Shown piece by piece: positions 1 to 7,343 of a stretch of DNA of 25,644 nucleotides. The notes beneath the pieces are model-generated. The model ran no database searches, was not told the origin of the DNA, and worked only from the letters and a program-made list of their open reading frames with translations. The DNA comes from a bacterium (GTDB lineage: Bacteria; Chloroflexota; Dormibacteria; UBA8260; Bog-877), in contig JAJYWM010000418.1 in NCBI GenBank assembly GCA_021791455.1, positions 1 to 25,644 of the forward strand, in the 5' to 3' direction. The translations under genes and the position numbers were made by a program. Numbering within the stretch: position 1 is the stretch's first letter; each line of letters opens with the position of its first letter.

Positions 1-1
1 G

Positions 2-352
2 CTCGGCCCGGTCCTGGTGCACATGGCCCCGGCCAAGGTCAGCTACCTCACCGGCCGCACCTTCTTCTCCTCGCTGATCTCCCAGCCCTTCATGAGCGGA
101 CTCCACGATGCCTTTGACTTCGCGGTCATCGCCTGCCTCATCGCGGCGGTCGCATCTTGGCTGCGGGGAGGGAAGTTCCACTACCAGGACGCCGTCGAGC
201 CCACCCAGGCGGCTCAGCCCGGGACCCATCGAGAGCGGGAGTCCAATTCCAGTCTGCAGCCGCAAGGTGGGGCCGGCTCGCTGGCCTCGGTTGACGGATC
301 CCCCCCGGCGCGCGCCCCGGCCGCCGGTCCAAGCCGCCCACCGAGCGGCTGA
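2..352 (+). CDS. MFS-type efflux transporter, C-terminal end (partial)
   Basis: This is the 3' end of a gene that begins before the window; the frame is open from base 2. The first ~55 residues carry one clear hydrophobic helix (FAVIACLIAAVASWL) followed by a basic stop-transfer RGGKFHY. The preceding stretch LISQPFMSGLHDAF resembles the last loop and last transmembrane helix of DHA2-family (EmrB/QacA-type) drug:H+ antiporters. The remaining ~60 residues are a hydrophilic Pro/Ser/Gly/Ala-rich tail, a common disordered C-terminus in high-GC transporters. Substrate cannot be inferred. The family call rests on a short segment, so it is tentative. Confidence 0.55.
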   Translation, partial: LGPVLVHMAPAKVSYLTGRTFFSSLISQPFMSGLHDAFDFAVIACLIAAVASWLRGGKFHYQDAVEPTQAAQPGTHRERESNSSLQPQGGAGSLASVDGSPPARAPAAGPSRPPSG

Positions 353-507
353 GACCCCTTGCCGCGTCCCAACGGGGCCGGCCATCGCGTCGGTGCGGGG
401 GAGGCTCGGGCCGGCCGTGGCGGCTGGCCGGATTGCGCCGCCCGGGGCCTGTCTGCTCACGACCAGTTCCACGGGGGAAGCCGTGCCGAACGTGGCGGTC
501 GGAACGA

Positions 508-1086
508 CTACCCCGTTGAAGGGGCGACGTGCCGGTTCATGATCCAGGCGTGCAGGCCCACCTGGCGCACCCTGGCGAAGCCGAGGTCCTCGAGCAGCTC
601 GACCGTGGCGCTGAAGAGGAAGCGGCTCTGCGCCGCACGTCCGGCGGTGGTCTCAGATATCGCCTCCACGAGGCCACCACCTTGGTCCGCGATCTGCGCG
701 AGCGCGCCCTCGACCGCCAGGCGGGCGACGCCATCTCCCCGATGATGCCGATCGACGAATACGCAGGCGATGCGCCAGGCGGCGGGCGGCGGGGGGGCTT
801 TGCGGTACTCCCGGGTGTGCTTCAAAGCAAGGGTGGCTGCGCCTCCGTACTGGCACCAGCCCTGGGCACGGCCATCGCTGTCGAACACCATGGCGGCATG
901 GGCGCGACCCGAGCGGACCAGCGCCTCCTTCAGGGTGCGGGGATCGCTCACGCCGCGTTGGTATTCCATGTGGTTCGGGGCGCACCAGCACCCGCCGTAG
1001 ATGCCGTGGTTGCGCTCGACGAGGTCTCTGAAAGCATCCCAGGTGGAGGGCTCGAGCCGACCGACCGTGTAGTTGCGCGGGGTCAT
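508..1086 (-). CDS. GNAT-family N-acetyltransferase
   Basis: A 192-residue protein starting at ATG 1086 (MTPRNYTVGRLEPSTW). The open frame extends further upstream, but that part is only a shadow of the neighbouring hydrolase. The N-terminal GGCWCAPNH segment, the central strand HAAMVFDSDGRAQGWCQYG and the region IACVFVDRHHRGDGVARLAVEGAL fit a GNAT fold; the last contains the acetyl-CoA pyrophosphate-binding motif A (R/Q-x-x-G-x-A, here HRGDGVA). It would transfer an acetyl group from acetyl-CoA to an unknown small-molecule or protein amine in the cytoplasm. It lies 19 bp downstream of the alpha/beta hydrolase gene on the same strand and is probably cotranscribed. No strong ribosome binding site precedes the ATG. 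Confidence 0.8.
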   Translation of the reverse strand: MTPRNYTVGRLEPSTWDAFRDLVERNHGIYGGCWCAPNHMEYQRGVSDPRTLKEALVRSGRAHAAMVFDSDGRAQGWCQYGGAATLALKHTREYRKAPPPPAAWRIACVFVDRHHRGDGVARLAVEGALAQIADQGGGLVEAISETTAGRAAQSRFLFSATVELLEDLGFARVRQVGLHAWIMNRHVAPSTG

Positions 1087-1105
1087 CGGGGGGCCAGCAC
1101 CCGGG

Positions 1106-1789
1106 TCAGCGATCCGCGATGCGACCGAGCAGCTCACCCAGCTCGGTGGGCCGGCTGAACATGGGCCAGTGGCCGGAGTCGATGTCGAAGTAATCGACGC
1201 TGCGGAGGCGGGCGAGCTCGGGGACCTCGCCCCCATCGACCCACACTTTGGCCTGCGTCGCCGAGAATTCGGGACAAACGATGGTGACCGGCACCTCGAA
1301 GCGCCGCGGGTTGCGGAGATGGACGGTGGCCCTGACCACGGCCGCCGGGACCGGGACCATCTCGGCCTCGATCGCCGTCCGCTGAGCCGCGCTGAGGTCG
1401 GCAGTGTCCGGGCCCTCGAACGCATCCCAACCGGGGAACTTCAGCCACTCGTCCTCCACCGGCAGGGAGTCGAAGTAGCGGCCCCCGTCGCCGGAGGGGA
1501 ACCCGCCGATCATGACCACGCCGGCGATCCCGTGCGGCCGTGCGTCCGCGGCCATCCAGGCGAGGGTCGCGGAGGCCGAGTGCCCGACGACCATGGCCGG
1601 GCCTTCGGTCGCGTCCACGGCCGCCACCACCTCGCCCAGTTGATCTTCGAGGTCTGCGGTCGTAGCACCGTCTCCCTGCCCCGGTAGGTTGAGCGCCCTG
1701 GGGTGGTGTCCCAGGCCTTCCAGCACGGGCACGACTTCGCGCCACGCGGAGCCAGTGAGCCAGAGCCCGCCGATGAGGATCATCTCCAC
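1106..1789 (-). CDS. alpha/beta fold hydrolase
   Basis: A 227-residue alpha/beta hydrolase. I chose the GTG at 1789 (MEMILIGGLWLTGSAW) because GAGG lies ~7 bases upstream; the ATG at 1783 is too far from it, and the longer frame to 1975 has low-complexity Arg-rich sequence. The oxyanion-hole region is GGLWLTGSAW. The nucleophile elbow is VVGHSASA (G-H-S-A-S, slightly unusual in having Ser where Gly is usual at the last position). The late acid is in the EVPVTIV/EFSATQAKVW region, and the catalytic His is in DSGHWPMFSRP near the C-terminus. Esterase or C-C hydrolase activity is typical of such proteins; the substrate is unknown. First gene of a two-gene unit with the GNAT gene. Confidence 0.8.
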   Translation of the reverse strand: MEMILIGGLWLTGSAWREVVPVLEGLGHHPRALNLPGQGDGATTADLEDQLGEVVAAVDATEGPAMVVGHSASATLAWMAADARPHGIAGVVMIGGFPSGDGGRYFDSLPVEDEWLKFPGWDAFEGPDTADLSAAQRTAIEAEMVPVPAAVVRATVHLRNPRRFEVPVTIVCPEFSATQAKVWVDGGEVPELARLRSVDYFDIDSGHWPMFSRPTELGELLGRIADR

Positions 1790-2055
1790 CGTGCCACCTC
1801 CGCGAGAGGTCGCCCCGTGGTCCCGGGCGGCCTTGCGCGGGCAGTATACGGGCGATCGATGGCGGTCGTGGCCTCCGGTGGCGCAACCTTGGGGATGCTC
1901 GGGGCTCACCGTAATCGCCTGGGCCAGGCGAACCGCCCTACCGCGGGACTCGGCCGCGCGGGCCGCATCGCTCATGGCCCGCCTGCCATGGGTGGCGCAA
2001 CCGGCCTCGACTCCTGCAGCGCTGGAGGGTCGGACGCGCTGGTGCGGCGTAGGTG

Positions 2056-2514
2056 TCAGACGCCAGCCACGGGGCTGTTGGGAGGTGGTGCCACGAAGAT
2101 GCAGAAGGGGTGGCCCGCTGGGTCAGCGTAGACACGCAGCGGCTCGTCAGGGTCGTTTGAGCGATCTCGCAGCAGGCGAGCTCCCAGAGCTAGCGCCCGC
2201 TCATGTTGAGCGTCGAGCACGGCCAAGTTGTCCACCGTGAGGTCCAGATGCATCTGCTGAGGGACCGGACCGTCAGGCCACGTGACGACCCGCAGGCGCT
2301 TGACCTGCTGGAAGGCCAGGACCGGCTCCCCGGCGGGGCGTACCAGCACCAGCCAATCCTGGCCCCTCGGATCCGGCTGGCCGGGGGCCGGCGGCTGGTC
2401 ACCGGTCCGGTATTCGAGGTTCAAGAGTTGACGATAGAACTCGGCGAGCTGGCGAGCGTTCTCACAGTCGATGACGGTCTGACGCAGGCTCGGGAAGGTC
2501 ATTGCGGCGGCCAT
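2056..2514 (-). CDS. VOC-superfamily (glyoxalase/dioxygenase-like) protein
   Basis: A 152-residue protein with two VOC half-modules. The first is around residues 8-75, opening with TVIDCENARQLAEFYRQLL and LVLVRPAGEPVLAFQQV. The second is around residues 85-147, with MHLDLTVDNLAVLDAQHERALALGA and RVYADPAGHPFCIFV. Candidate metal-binding positions include the His in QMHLDL and the Asp/His in DPAGHPFC. Such single-domain proteins in actinobacteria may be isomerases, dioxygenase relatives or antibiotic-binding proteins, and nothing here fixes the function. The start could be ATG 2514 or ATG 2502; neither has a strong ribosome binding site. Same strand as the hydrolase/GNAT pair but 266 bp upstream of it. 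Confidence 0.8.
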   Translation of the reverse strand: MAAAMTFPSLRQTVIDCENARQLAEFYRQLLNLEYRTGDQPPAPGQPDPRGQDWLVLVRPAGEPVLAFQQVKRLRVVTWPDGPVPQQMHLDLTVDNLAVLDAQHERALALGARLLRDRSNDPDEPLRVYADPAGHPFCIFVAPPPNSPVAGV

Positions 2515-2771
2515 GCCTGCATTGTGGGGCCGGCGAGGCGAGCTCGTGGGGCCAGCGTTGGGGGAGTGCCATGACGCTGACCGCGACGCCGGAACCCGAT
2601 GAGCCGTCCCCGTGGGTACTTGACCCAGCTCTTCCTCGACCAGAGTCCCGAATTATGCATGGCGGCAGCTTCCGAGTTCGGACGCAGCAAAGCCGGCGTC
2701 GGGCGCCGGGAGACTGGAGCCCCATGGACCCCCAGCCGTCAGGGATGCCATTCCTCGTGACCTGCCTTCAG
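2515..2771. other. Intergenic stretch between divergent genes
   Basis: No convincing gene. A frame from ATG 2571 to 2801 on the plus strand has a good GGGGAG upstream and would encode 76 residues ending in a CLQC-containing tail, but the product is not recognisable and its 3' end runs through the putative ECF41 promoter. I treat it as a possible but unlikely small gene. Confidence 0.4.
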
Positions 2772-2798
2772 TGTCACGGGCAACCGGCCTGTCTCGTC
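2772..2798 (+). promoter_or_regulatory. Putative ECF41-type promoter of the epimerase-sigma unit
   Basis: TGTCACG (2772-2778), 16 bases, then CGTC (2795-2798), about 36 bases before the epimerase start. From memory, ECF41 sigma factors recognise a TGTCACA-like -35 element and a CGTC -10 element upstream of the oxidoreductase or epimerase gene next to them. The match in sequence, spacing and position suggests the sigma factor encoded two genes downstream controls its own operon. Confidence 0.65.
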
Positions 2799-2834
2799 TG
2801 AGGTGTCAGGAACAGGTTCGGGAGTCAGGGAGAC

Positions 2835-3761
2835 ATGCCGATGCGGGTGTTCGTTGCGGGCGGGACCGGGGTCGTGGGGCGGCGGCTGGTGCGGCAGTTG
2901 GTGGCCCGCGGCCACCAGGTGACGGCGACCACCAGGAGCGTGGCCAGGTTGAGCCAAATTGAGCAGCTCGGCGGCGAGGCGGTTGTGATGGACGGGCTGG
3001 ATGCGGTATCGGTAGGTGAGGTGGTGGCAAGGGCACGGCCGGACGTGATCGTGCACGAGATGACGGCCATCGGCGGCAAGCCTGACCTGAAGCACATGGA
3101 TCGGTGGTTCGCCACCACCAACCTGCTCCGTACCAGGGGTACTGACCACCTGCTGGCGGCAGCGCAGGCGACCGGCGTGCCGCACTTGGTCGCGCAGAGC
3201 TACGCGGGCTGGAACGGCATCCGTGAGGGGGGATGGGTCAAGACCGAAGACAATCCTTTGGACCTGATGGTGGGCACCGCTGCTCAACGGGTTATGGAGG
3301 CCGTCCGTTACCTCGAGGTGATGGTCCTCCAAGCTCGGGGAGCAGTGGTGCGTTACGGCGCGCTGTACGGGCCAGGCGCCACCGACGACCAGGTGGAGTT
3401 GGTGCGGAAGCGACAGTATCCCGTGGTCGGGCGCGGCACCGGTTACTGCTCGTGGGTGCACCTCGACGACGCCGCCAGCGCCACCGTGCTGGCGGTGGAG
3501 CAACAGGCGAAAGGGGTGTACAACATAGTCGACGACGAACCCGCCCCAGCCTCGCAGTGGCTTCCGCATCTGGCAGCATCCGCGGGCGCCAGGCCGCCGA
3601 TGCGAATCCCCACGTGGCTGGCGCGCCTGGTGGCCGGGGAGGTGGTGGTGGCGATGATGACTGAGGGGCGGGGCTTCTCCAACGCCAAGGCCAAACGCGA
3701 GCTGGGCTGGGAGCTGCTGTATCCCTCGTGGCGCCAAGGCTTCGAGGAAGGGCTTGCTTGA
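2835..3761 (+). CDS. NAD(P)-dependent epimerase/dehydratase family protein (ECF41 partner)
   Basis: A 308-residue extended/atypical SDR. The N-terminal Rossmann motif is GGTGVVG (residues 9-15), followed by an Arg pair and TATTRS, which favours NADP. The central VAQSYAGW and VVRYGALYGPG segments are typical of the family, but a canonical YxxxK catalytic pair is not evident. That makes it more like the NmrA/atypical oxidoreductase branch. The C-terminal third (GVYNIVDDEPAPASQWLP; FSNAKAKRELGW) is the usual substrate-binding part. Start ATG 2835 or ATG 2841, preceded by GGGAG. It overlaps the sigma factor start by 4 bases, so the two are translationally coupled. ECF41 sigma genes are known to sit beside carboxymuconolactone decarboxylases, oxidoreductases or epimerases, and this gene fits that partner role. 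Confidence 0.88.
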   Translation: MPMRVFVAGGTGVVGRRLVRQLVARGHQVTATTRSVARLSQIEQLGGEAVVMDGLDAVSVGEVVARARPDVIVHEMTAIGGKPDLKHMDRWFATTNLLRTRGTDHLLAAAQATGVPHLVAQSYAGWNGIREGGWVKTEDNPLDLMVGTAAQRVMEAVRYLEVMVLQARGAVVRYGALYGPGATDDQVELVRKRQYPVVGRGTGYCSWVHLDDAASATVLAVEQQAKGVYNIVDDEPAPASQWLPHLAASAGARPPMRIPTWLARLVAGEVVVAMMTEGRGFSNAKAKRELGWELLYPSWRQGFEEGLA

Positions 3762-4717
3762 ATTCGGTCGAGGAATTTGAAGAGCTGCGCCCGCTGCTGT
3801 TTGCGATTGCCTACCGCATCCTCGGCAGCGTGAGCGAGGCTGAGGATGCGGTGCAGGAGAGCTGGCTACGGTATGACGCATCTCCCACCCCGCCGGCGTC
3901 GACCAAGGCATTCCTCTCGGCGGTGGTGGCCCGGATCTCGATCGACGTGCTGCGCTCGGCCCGAGTTCGCAGGGAGGAGTACGTCGGACCCTGGTTGCCC
4001 GAGCCGCTGCTCACCGACCCCTACGAGGACCCGGAGCGGTCGGCTGAGCTGGCCGACTCGGTTTCTGTCGCGGCCCTGCTGCTGATGGAGCGGCTCAGTC
4101 CCCTCGAGCGAGCGGTCTTTGTACTGCGGGAGGTGTTCGGATTTGGCTTCTCCGAAGTCGCGGCAGCCGTCGGGCGGTCGGAGGCGGCATGCCGACAGCT
4201 GGCGGCCCGGGCGCGACGCCACATGGATGCTGGGCGACCTCGGTTTACGGTGGACTCCCGGGAGCGGGAGAAGCTGGCGTCGCGGTTCTTCGACGCGCTT
4301 CGGGAGGGGGAGGTGGACAGCCTGCGAGAACTGCTGGCAGCTGACGTCCAGTTGCTCTGGGACAGTGGCGGCAAGCTCCCGCAGTGGGCGAGGCCCATGA
4401 TCGGCCCGGGGAAGGTGGCGCGGGCGCTCGTCGCGACGGTCCCACCACTATTCCGGATTGGCGTCGCCTTGGAACTCCGTGACGTGAATTACCAGCCGGG
4501 CGCGGTATTCCGCGACCGGGACGCCAAGGTGCTCTGCACCCTGGCCCTGGACATCGTCGACGGTCGAGTTCAGGCGATCCGCTCAGTGATCAATCCGGAC
4601 AAGCTCGGGCACATGGGTCCCGTGGGGGATGCCTGGGCGGTCATGCGCGAGGCGACCCAGGCCCGCCGGGTCCCCTCTGCCCAATTGGGCCAAGAAGGAG
4701 CGCGTTATGACCGGTGA
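3758..4717 (+). CDS. ECF41-family (SigJ-like) RNA polymerase sigma factor with SnoaL-like C-terminal domain
   Basis: A 319-residue extracytoplasmic-function sigma factor. I chose the TTG at 3758: it overlaps the epimerase stop as TTGA and has GAGGAAGGG just upstream; the in-frame GTG at 3728 lies well inside the epimerase gene. Region 2 (RPLLFAIAYRILGSVSEAED, residues 11-30) and region 4 (ERLSPLERAVFVLREVFGFG) are clear. The ECF41 signatures are all present: WLPEP in the linker (residues 79-83), DSGGK in the C-terminal domain (202-206, a variant of DGGGK) and NPDKL near the end (from 279). In this family the fused SnoaL-like domain, not an anti-sigma factor, tunes activity. No anti-sigma gene is seen here. 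Probably autoregulated through the site at 2772-2798. Confidence 0.93.
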   Translation: MNSVEEFEELRPLLFAIAYRILGSVSEAEDAVQESWLRYDASPTPPASTKAFLSAVVARISIDVLRSARVRREEYVGPWLPEPLLTDPYEDPERSAELADSVSVAALLLMERLSPLERAVFVLREVFGFGFSEVAAAVGRSEAACRQLAARARRHMDAGRPRFTVDSREREKLASRFFDALREGEVDSLRELLAADVQLLWDSGGKLPQWARPMIGPGKVARALVATVPPLFRIGVALELRDVNYQPGAVFRDRDAKVLCTLALDIVDGRVQAIRSVINPDKLGHMGPVGDAWAVMREATQARRVPSAQLGQEGARYDR

Positions 4718-4805
4718 GCACTATTGCCTCAAGCCAAGATCTCGCGTCATGACCTGTCCCAAGCGGGAACGCGGCCGCCAGCCCGATCCGGCCTCGGCTT
4801 GCTGA
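4707..4805 (+). CDS. Short ORF coupled to the sigma gene, possibly a truncated gene
   Basis: ATG 4707 overlaps the last 11 bases of the sigma gene and is preceded by AAGGAG at 4695-4700 with a 6-base spacer, a better initiation site than most in the window. It encodes only 32 residues (MTGEHYCLKPRSR...) and ends at 4805, about 100 bases from a decayed tRNA. I do not recognise the product. It may be the surviving 5' end of a third gene of the ECF41 operon that was lost by recombination at the tRNA remnant. Confidence 0.35.
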   Translation: MTGEHYCLKPRSRVMTCPKRERGRQPDPASAC

Positions 4806-4904
4806 ATGGCCCTCAGGGCGGCGTCCCAGGTGCAAGGTCAGCGTGATGGCCGTCATTCTGATTTGCCATCGCCCACGCCAGCGCTGTCGATCTCATCAGA
4901 GGAA

Positions 4905-4974
4905 TGGTGCGCCCAGAGGGATTTGAACCCCCGCAAACCCAGATCCGTAGTCTGGCGCTGCCAGCTACTTGCGC
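4905..4974 (-). pseudogene. Decayed tRNA-Arg(ACG)-like sequence
   Basis: Read on the minus strand, the anticodon arm CCAGA-CTACGGA-TCTGG (anticodon ACG, Arg), the T arm GGGGG-TTCAAAT-CCCTC, the 3' acceptor strand TGGGCGC, discriminator A and encoded CCA are all present. The 5' half is damaged. The first seven bases GCGCAAG pair with only four or five of the seven acceptor positions, and the D arm is collapsed to about nine bases (GCTGGCAGC). The total of 70 bases including CCA is too short for a normal tRNA. Preservation of the 3' half with loss of the 5' half is what an old integration scar at a tRNA gene would look like. Functionality is unlikely but not excluded. Confidence 0.65.
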
Positions 4975-5739
4975 CCTTTGATCTCAGTCACAGCGCCTGA
5001 TATGTGGATAGTGTCGCATAACAACGCTTGACACTGTTAGCGTGATGCAGCCGTCATAGGGCGCCAGATCCGTCTGCAGCTGGTCGCGGTCACCCTTCAA
5101 GTGGGCAAGGACACAGGAGCTGGGATCGAAGGCCGTGCCATCGGGGACGAAGCCCTCTGCACCTCGCAAGTATTGACAGGCCGCAGCGCTCTGTTTGGAT
5201 GACCGGTAATCCAGCGTGGGTGGTGCTCAAGCGAAGCGGGGGCACACCCGGGGCGTCAACGTGACTGCCAGCACCGGGTCGGTCTCAGGGTAGGCCTTTG
5301 TCAAGGCAGCGAACAGTCGTGCGTTTTGAATTCGGAAGCAGCGCTACTACTCACATAGTAGCTTCTAAGGAGCGCTACCCGTGACGGCCGAGCAGGGGCG
5401 TGACAGAGCGCTACTCATTTCGGAGTACAGCTCTGCCCGTGAGTACGCAGCCCAGACGCAAGCTACCTCTGGGGTCTCGAAGCAGAGGCATTCCGAGGGG
5501 CCTGAACCCGGTGGCGACTCGGCGGTACGTGGCCCAAACCATGGGACGGTAGAGCCAGGTGGAGTTTGCACGGCTGCCCCAGGCCTGAAACCCAGGTGAG
5601 ACCCTGAGGGCGGTGCCGAATCCGTCACGATGGCAGCCTGCGCAGGCCGTGCGGACGTGCATCCTGCGGCCAGGAGTCCCGAAGACCCACTCCCTATCCT
5701 TGACGCTCAATGGGGACTTCGGAATTCCTGGGGCGGAGG
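4975..5739. other. Non-coding stretch after the tRNA relic
   Basis: No recognisable gene on either strand; the short open frames have no family resemblance and poor start sites. The notable content is a cluster of AGCGCTAC direct repeats and a small hairpin at 5340-5414, described separately. Parts look like worn-out mobile DNA, but I could not assign them. Confidence 0.5.
5340..5414. repeat. Three direct copies of AGCGCTAC plus a small inverted repeat
   Basis: AGCGCTAC occurs at 5340-5347, 5371-5378 and 5407-5414 (starts 31 and 36 bases apart). Between the first two copies is CTACT-CACAT-AGTAG (5347-5361), a 5-bp hairpin. The hexamer AGCGCT is itself palindromic. This may be an operator array or an IS end; no adjacent gene explains it. 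Confidence 0.5.
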
Positions 5740-6680
5740 CTGCCGCGTCCCGGGCGCTGAGACCTGCTGGTAGTCGCGACGACTATCATCTGGAGCGTCA
5801 ACGGGGTGTGGTCAGGGTGGCCCTCCAGGGCAGCGGCCCGCTGACCTACTCCGCCCTGCGCTACATGGTGGGCGGCATTGCGCTTCTGCTGCTGGGTCGG
5901 TTCCTGGACGTGCCCCTCCGTGTTCGGCTGCGGCGTGACAGGTGGCCCTTGGTGGTACTGGCTGCCAGCGGAGTTCTGGTCACACAGTCCAGCTTCACCG
6001 GGTCGCTGGCACTGACCAACGCCGACACAGTCGCCATGATCGCCTCCACTACCTCGGTGCTGGTCGCGATGTGGTTTGCCCGGCGCAGCCCGGGGCGGTT
6101 CCGGGGTCTGGTGTGGCTCGGGTTTGGACTCGGCCTGCTGGGGCGCGGCCGAGTATTTGGGGCTGGGCACTGGTCGGGACTGTTGGGAATCGGGATCGCC
6201 CTGCTCTACCCGATCTCCTGGGCGGTCTATCTCATCTTGTTGCCCCGGCTCCTAGGCCGGTACCGCCCGCTCACCCTGGCGTCCCTGATCACCGTCCTCG
6301 GTGCTGTGATGCCTGGTCCCCTTGGGAGTCGTCCAGACGGTGGAGAGCCCGCCGTATCCGAGCGGGCACCCTGGATCGGTCTGCTGGCCTACAGCTCCGC
6401 GGGGGCAGTCGCTCTCACCACCTGGAGGTACCTGCCGGGGGGCCGCCGTCTTGGCCCGGCTGGGACCGCTGTCTAGAGCTACCTCCAGCCGTTCCTGGCG
6501 GTGCTGGCTGCGGGGCTGCTCATCGGTGAGCCAGTGCTCCCTGTGAGAGTGCTTGGCCGGGCGATCATGCTGATCGGCGTCGCGATCAGGGGACCTCGGG
6601 CACGCGCCACTCCTGCCACGGTGCCGCTACTGGCCTTGGGAGGTAGGACTCCGGCTCGGAGCCAGTCGCCAGCCCGGTAG
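5740..6680 (+). pseudogene. EamA-family (DMT superfamily) transporter pseudogene
   Basis: The main frame (multiples of three) encodes VVRVALQGSGPLTYSALRY, a helix GIALLLLGRFL, NADTVAMIASTTSVLVAMWF and further helices typical of ten-TM EamA permeases. Three lesions are visible. Near 5763 the frame shifts, so that LLVVATTIIWSVNGV (5764-5808, first helix) is read in another frame. Near 5808 it shifts back. At 6474-6476 a TAG stands where the family has an aromatic residue, just before SYLQPFLAVLAAGLLIGEPV, the conserved second EamA repeat, which continues in frame to 6680. The gene would have exported a metabolite across the inner membrane. No start with a ribosome binding site remains. Confidence 0.8.
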
Positions 6681-6689
6681 GGGGCCGAT

Positions 6690-6739
6690 GGGCATCTGCG
6701 AAGCCGCGATCCCGGGTTCGATTCCCGGATTCGCCTCCA
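6690..6739 (+). pseudogene. 3' fragment of a tRNA-Gly-like gene
   Basis: The T arm CCGGG-TTCGATT-CCCGG (6712-6728), acceptor 3' strand ATTCGCC (6729-6735), discriminator T (6736) and CCA (6737-6739) are intact. U73 is typical of tRNA-Gly, and the preceding CATCTGC..AAGC resembles a glycine anticodon arm with its loop deleted. No 5' acceptor strand (expected GGCGAAT) is found in the 80 bases upstream. This is therefore a 3' fragment, the usual product of element integration into or excision from a tRNA gene. Confidence 0.6.
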
Positions 6740-6789
6740 CTGGGTTGAAGCCAGAGTGGCCTAGCTCGAGGCTGGCCAGAGTGGTTGGC

Positions 6790-7033
6790 TGCCCTTGCTG
6801 ATGCCGATTCTGATCCCAACCAGGCACGGAGGCCTGGAGAGCCGGGAGGGCAGCTGGCGCTGGATCCGTTCCAACGCCGCCACGATCCGGGTCTGACCCT
6901 TGCCTATGACTGCCATCCTCTCGGTCCAACCGGTGGAGAGATGGGTGGCGCACAGAATCCGGGGCCACTTGCCAGTGGCCACCTCGCCGCTATGGGAGAC
7001 CGGGTCGATCGCCAGGTACCCCGGGGTTTTCAG
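6790..7033 (-). pseudogene. Degenerate DDE/rve-type transposase (IS481/ISNCY-like)
   Basis: On the minus strand, from about 7033 down, the frame reads TPGYLAIDPVSHSGEV, then ATHLSTGWTERMAVIGKGQ and TRIVAALERIQRQLP. This follows the retroviral-integrase-like catalytic core of transposases that have PGFLEIDxVxHxGG, then TDxxTGWTE, then SQxxVxxAL. The Asp in LAID would be the first catalytic residue. The expected DSDNGSEF motif is destroyed in the following sequence. Just upstream of the recognised part the frame is closed by a TGA, while a neighbouring frame (7190-7050, minus) reads PRGGEPLVRSEN, possibly the preceding linker. It is a dead remnant with several indels. Confidence 0.65.
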
Positions 7034-7289
7034 ATCTCACCAGCGGCTCACCACCACGGGGATTAATCTGGCGCATCCGTCGACCCACCAGGACGCGCCG
7101 CAGCCCCCGGTCAACCCGGCCCGATCCCCGGTACGTCGACCCCAACTCCTTAGCAAGCTCACATCGTTCCCAAGTGCGCATGGACACTGCCCCCTCACTG
7201 TCACTCTCCGGCGGCCGGCCCTCGGTGTCATTCCTTGGTGAGGGAACGATCGCCCCAGGGTGCGGTTCTAGGTGCCTCAATCCGGTGGC
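7034..7289. other. Non-coding stretch before the catabolic cluster
   Basis: No supported gene. A minus-strand frame 6990-7280 may contain the eroded N-terminal part of the transposase whose catalytic core lies at 6790-7033, but only a few residues near its end look related. The right edge abuts the promoter at 7290. Confidence 0.4.
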
Positions 7290-7318
7290 TTGACCCCCAC
7301 CTGCGCCATCGCTATAGT
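7290..7318 (+). promoter_or_regulatory. Sigma70-type promoter
   Basis: TTGACC (7290-7295), a 17-base spacer, then TATAGT (7313-7318). This is the best housekeeping-type promoter in the window. Transcription would start near 7325, about 360 bases before the solute-binding protein gene, leaving a long leader that contains the palindrome at 7344-7355. Confidence 0.65.
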
Positions 7319-7343
7319 CAATCTCGCATAATGACCATCCCCT

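Noticed and set aside
1087..1425. N-terminal extension of the acetyltransferase frame on the minus strand
   Set aside because: It is Arg/Ser-rich and antiparallel in frame to the alpha/beta hydrolase gene on the same strand; the GNAT fold begins at ATG 1086.
2739..3911. 390-residue minus-strand open frame
   Set aside because: It is antisense to the epimerase gene and has His/Pro/Arg-rich composition with no domain; the plus strand carries clear SDR motifs.
5410..5730. Possible group II intron or other structured RNA remnant
   Set aside because: The region has repeated short pairings and reads like non-coding RNA, but I could not identify domain V or any conserved intron boundary.
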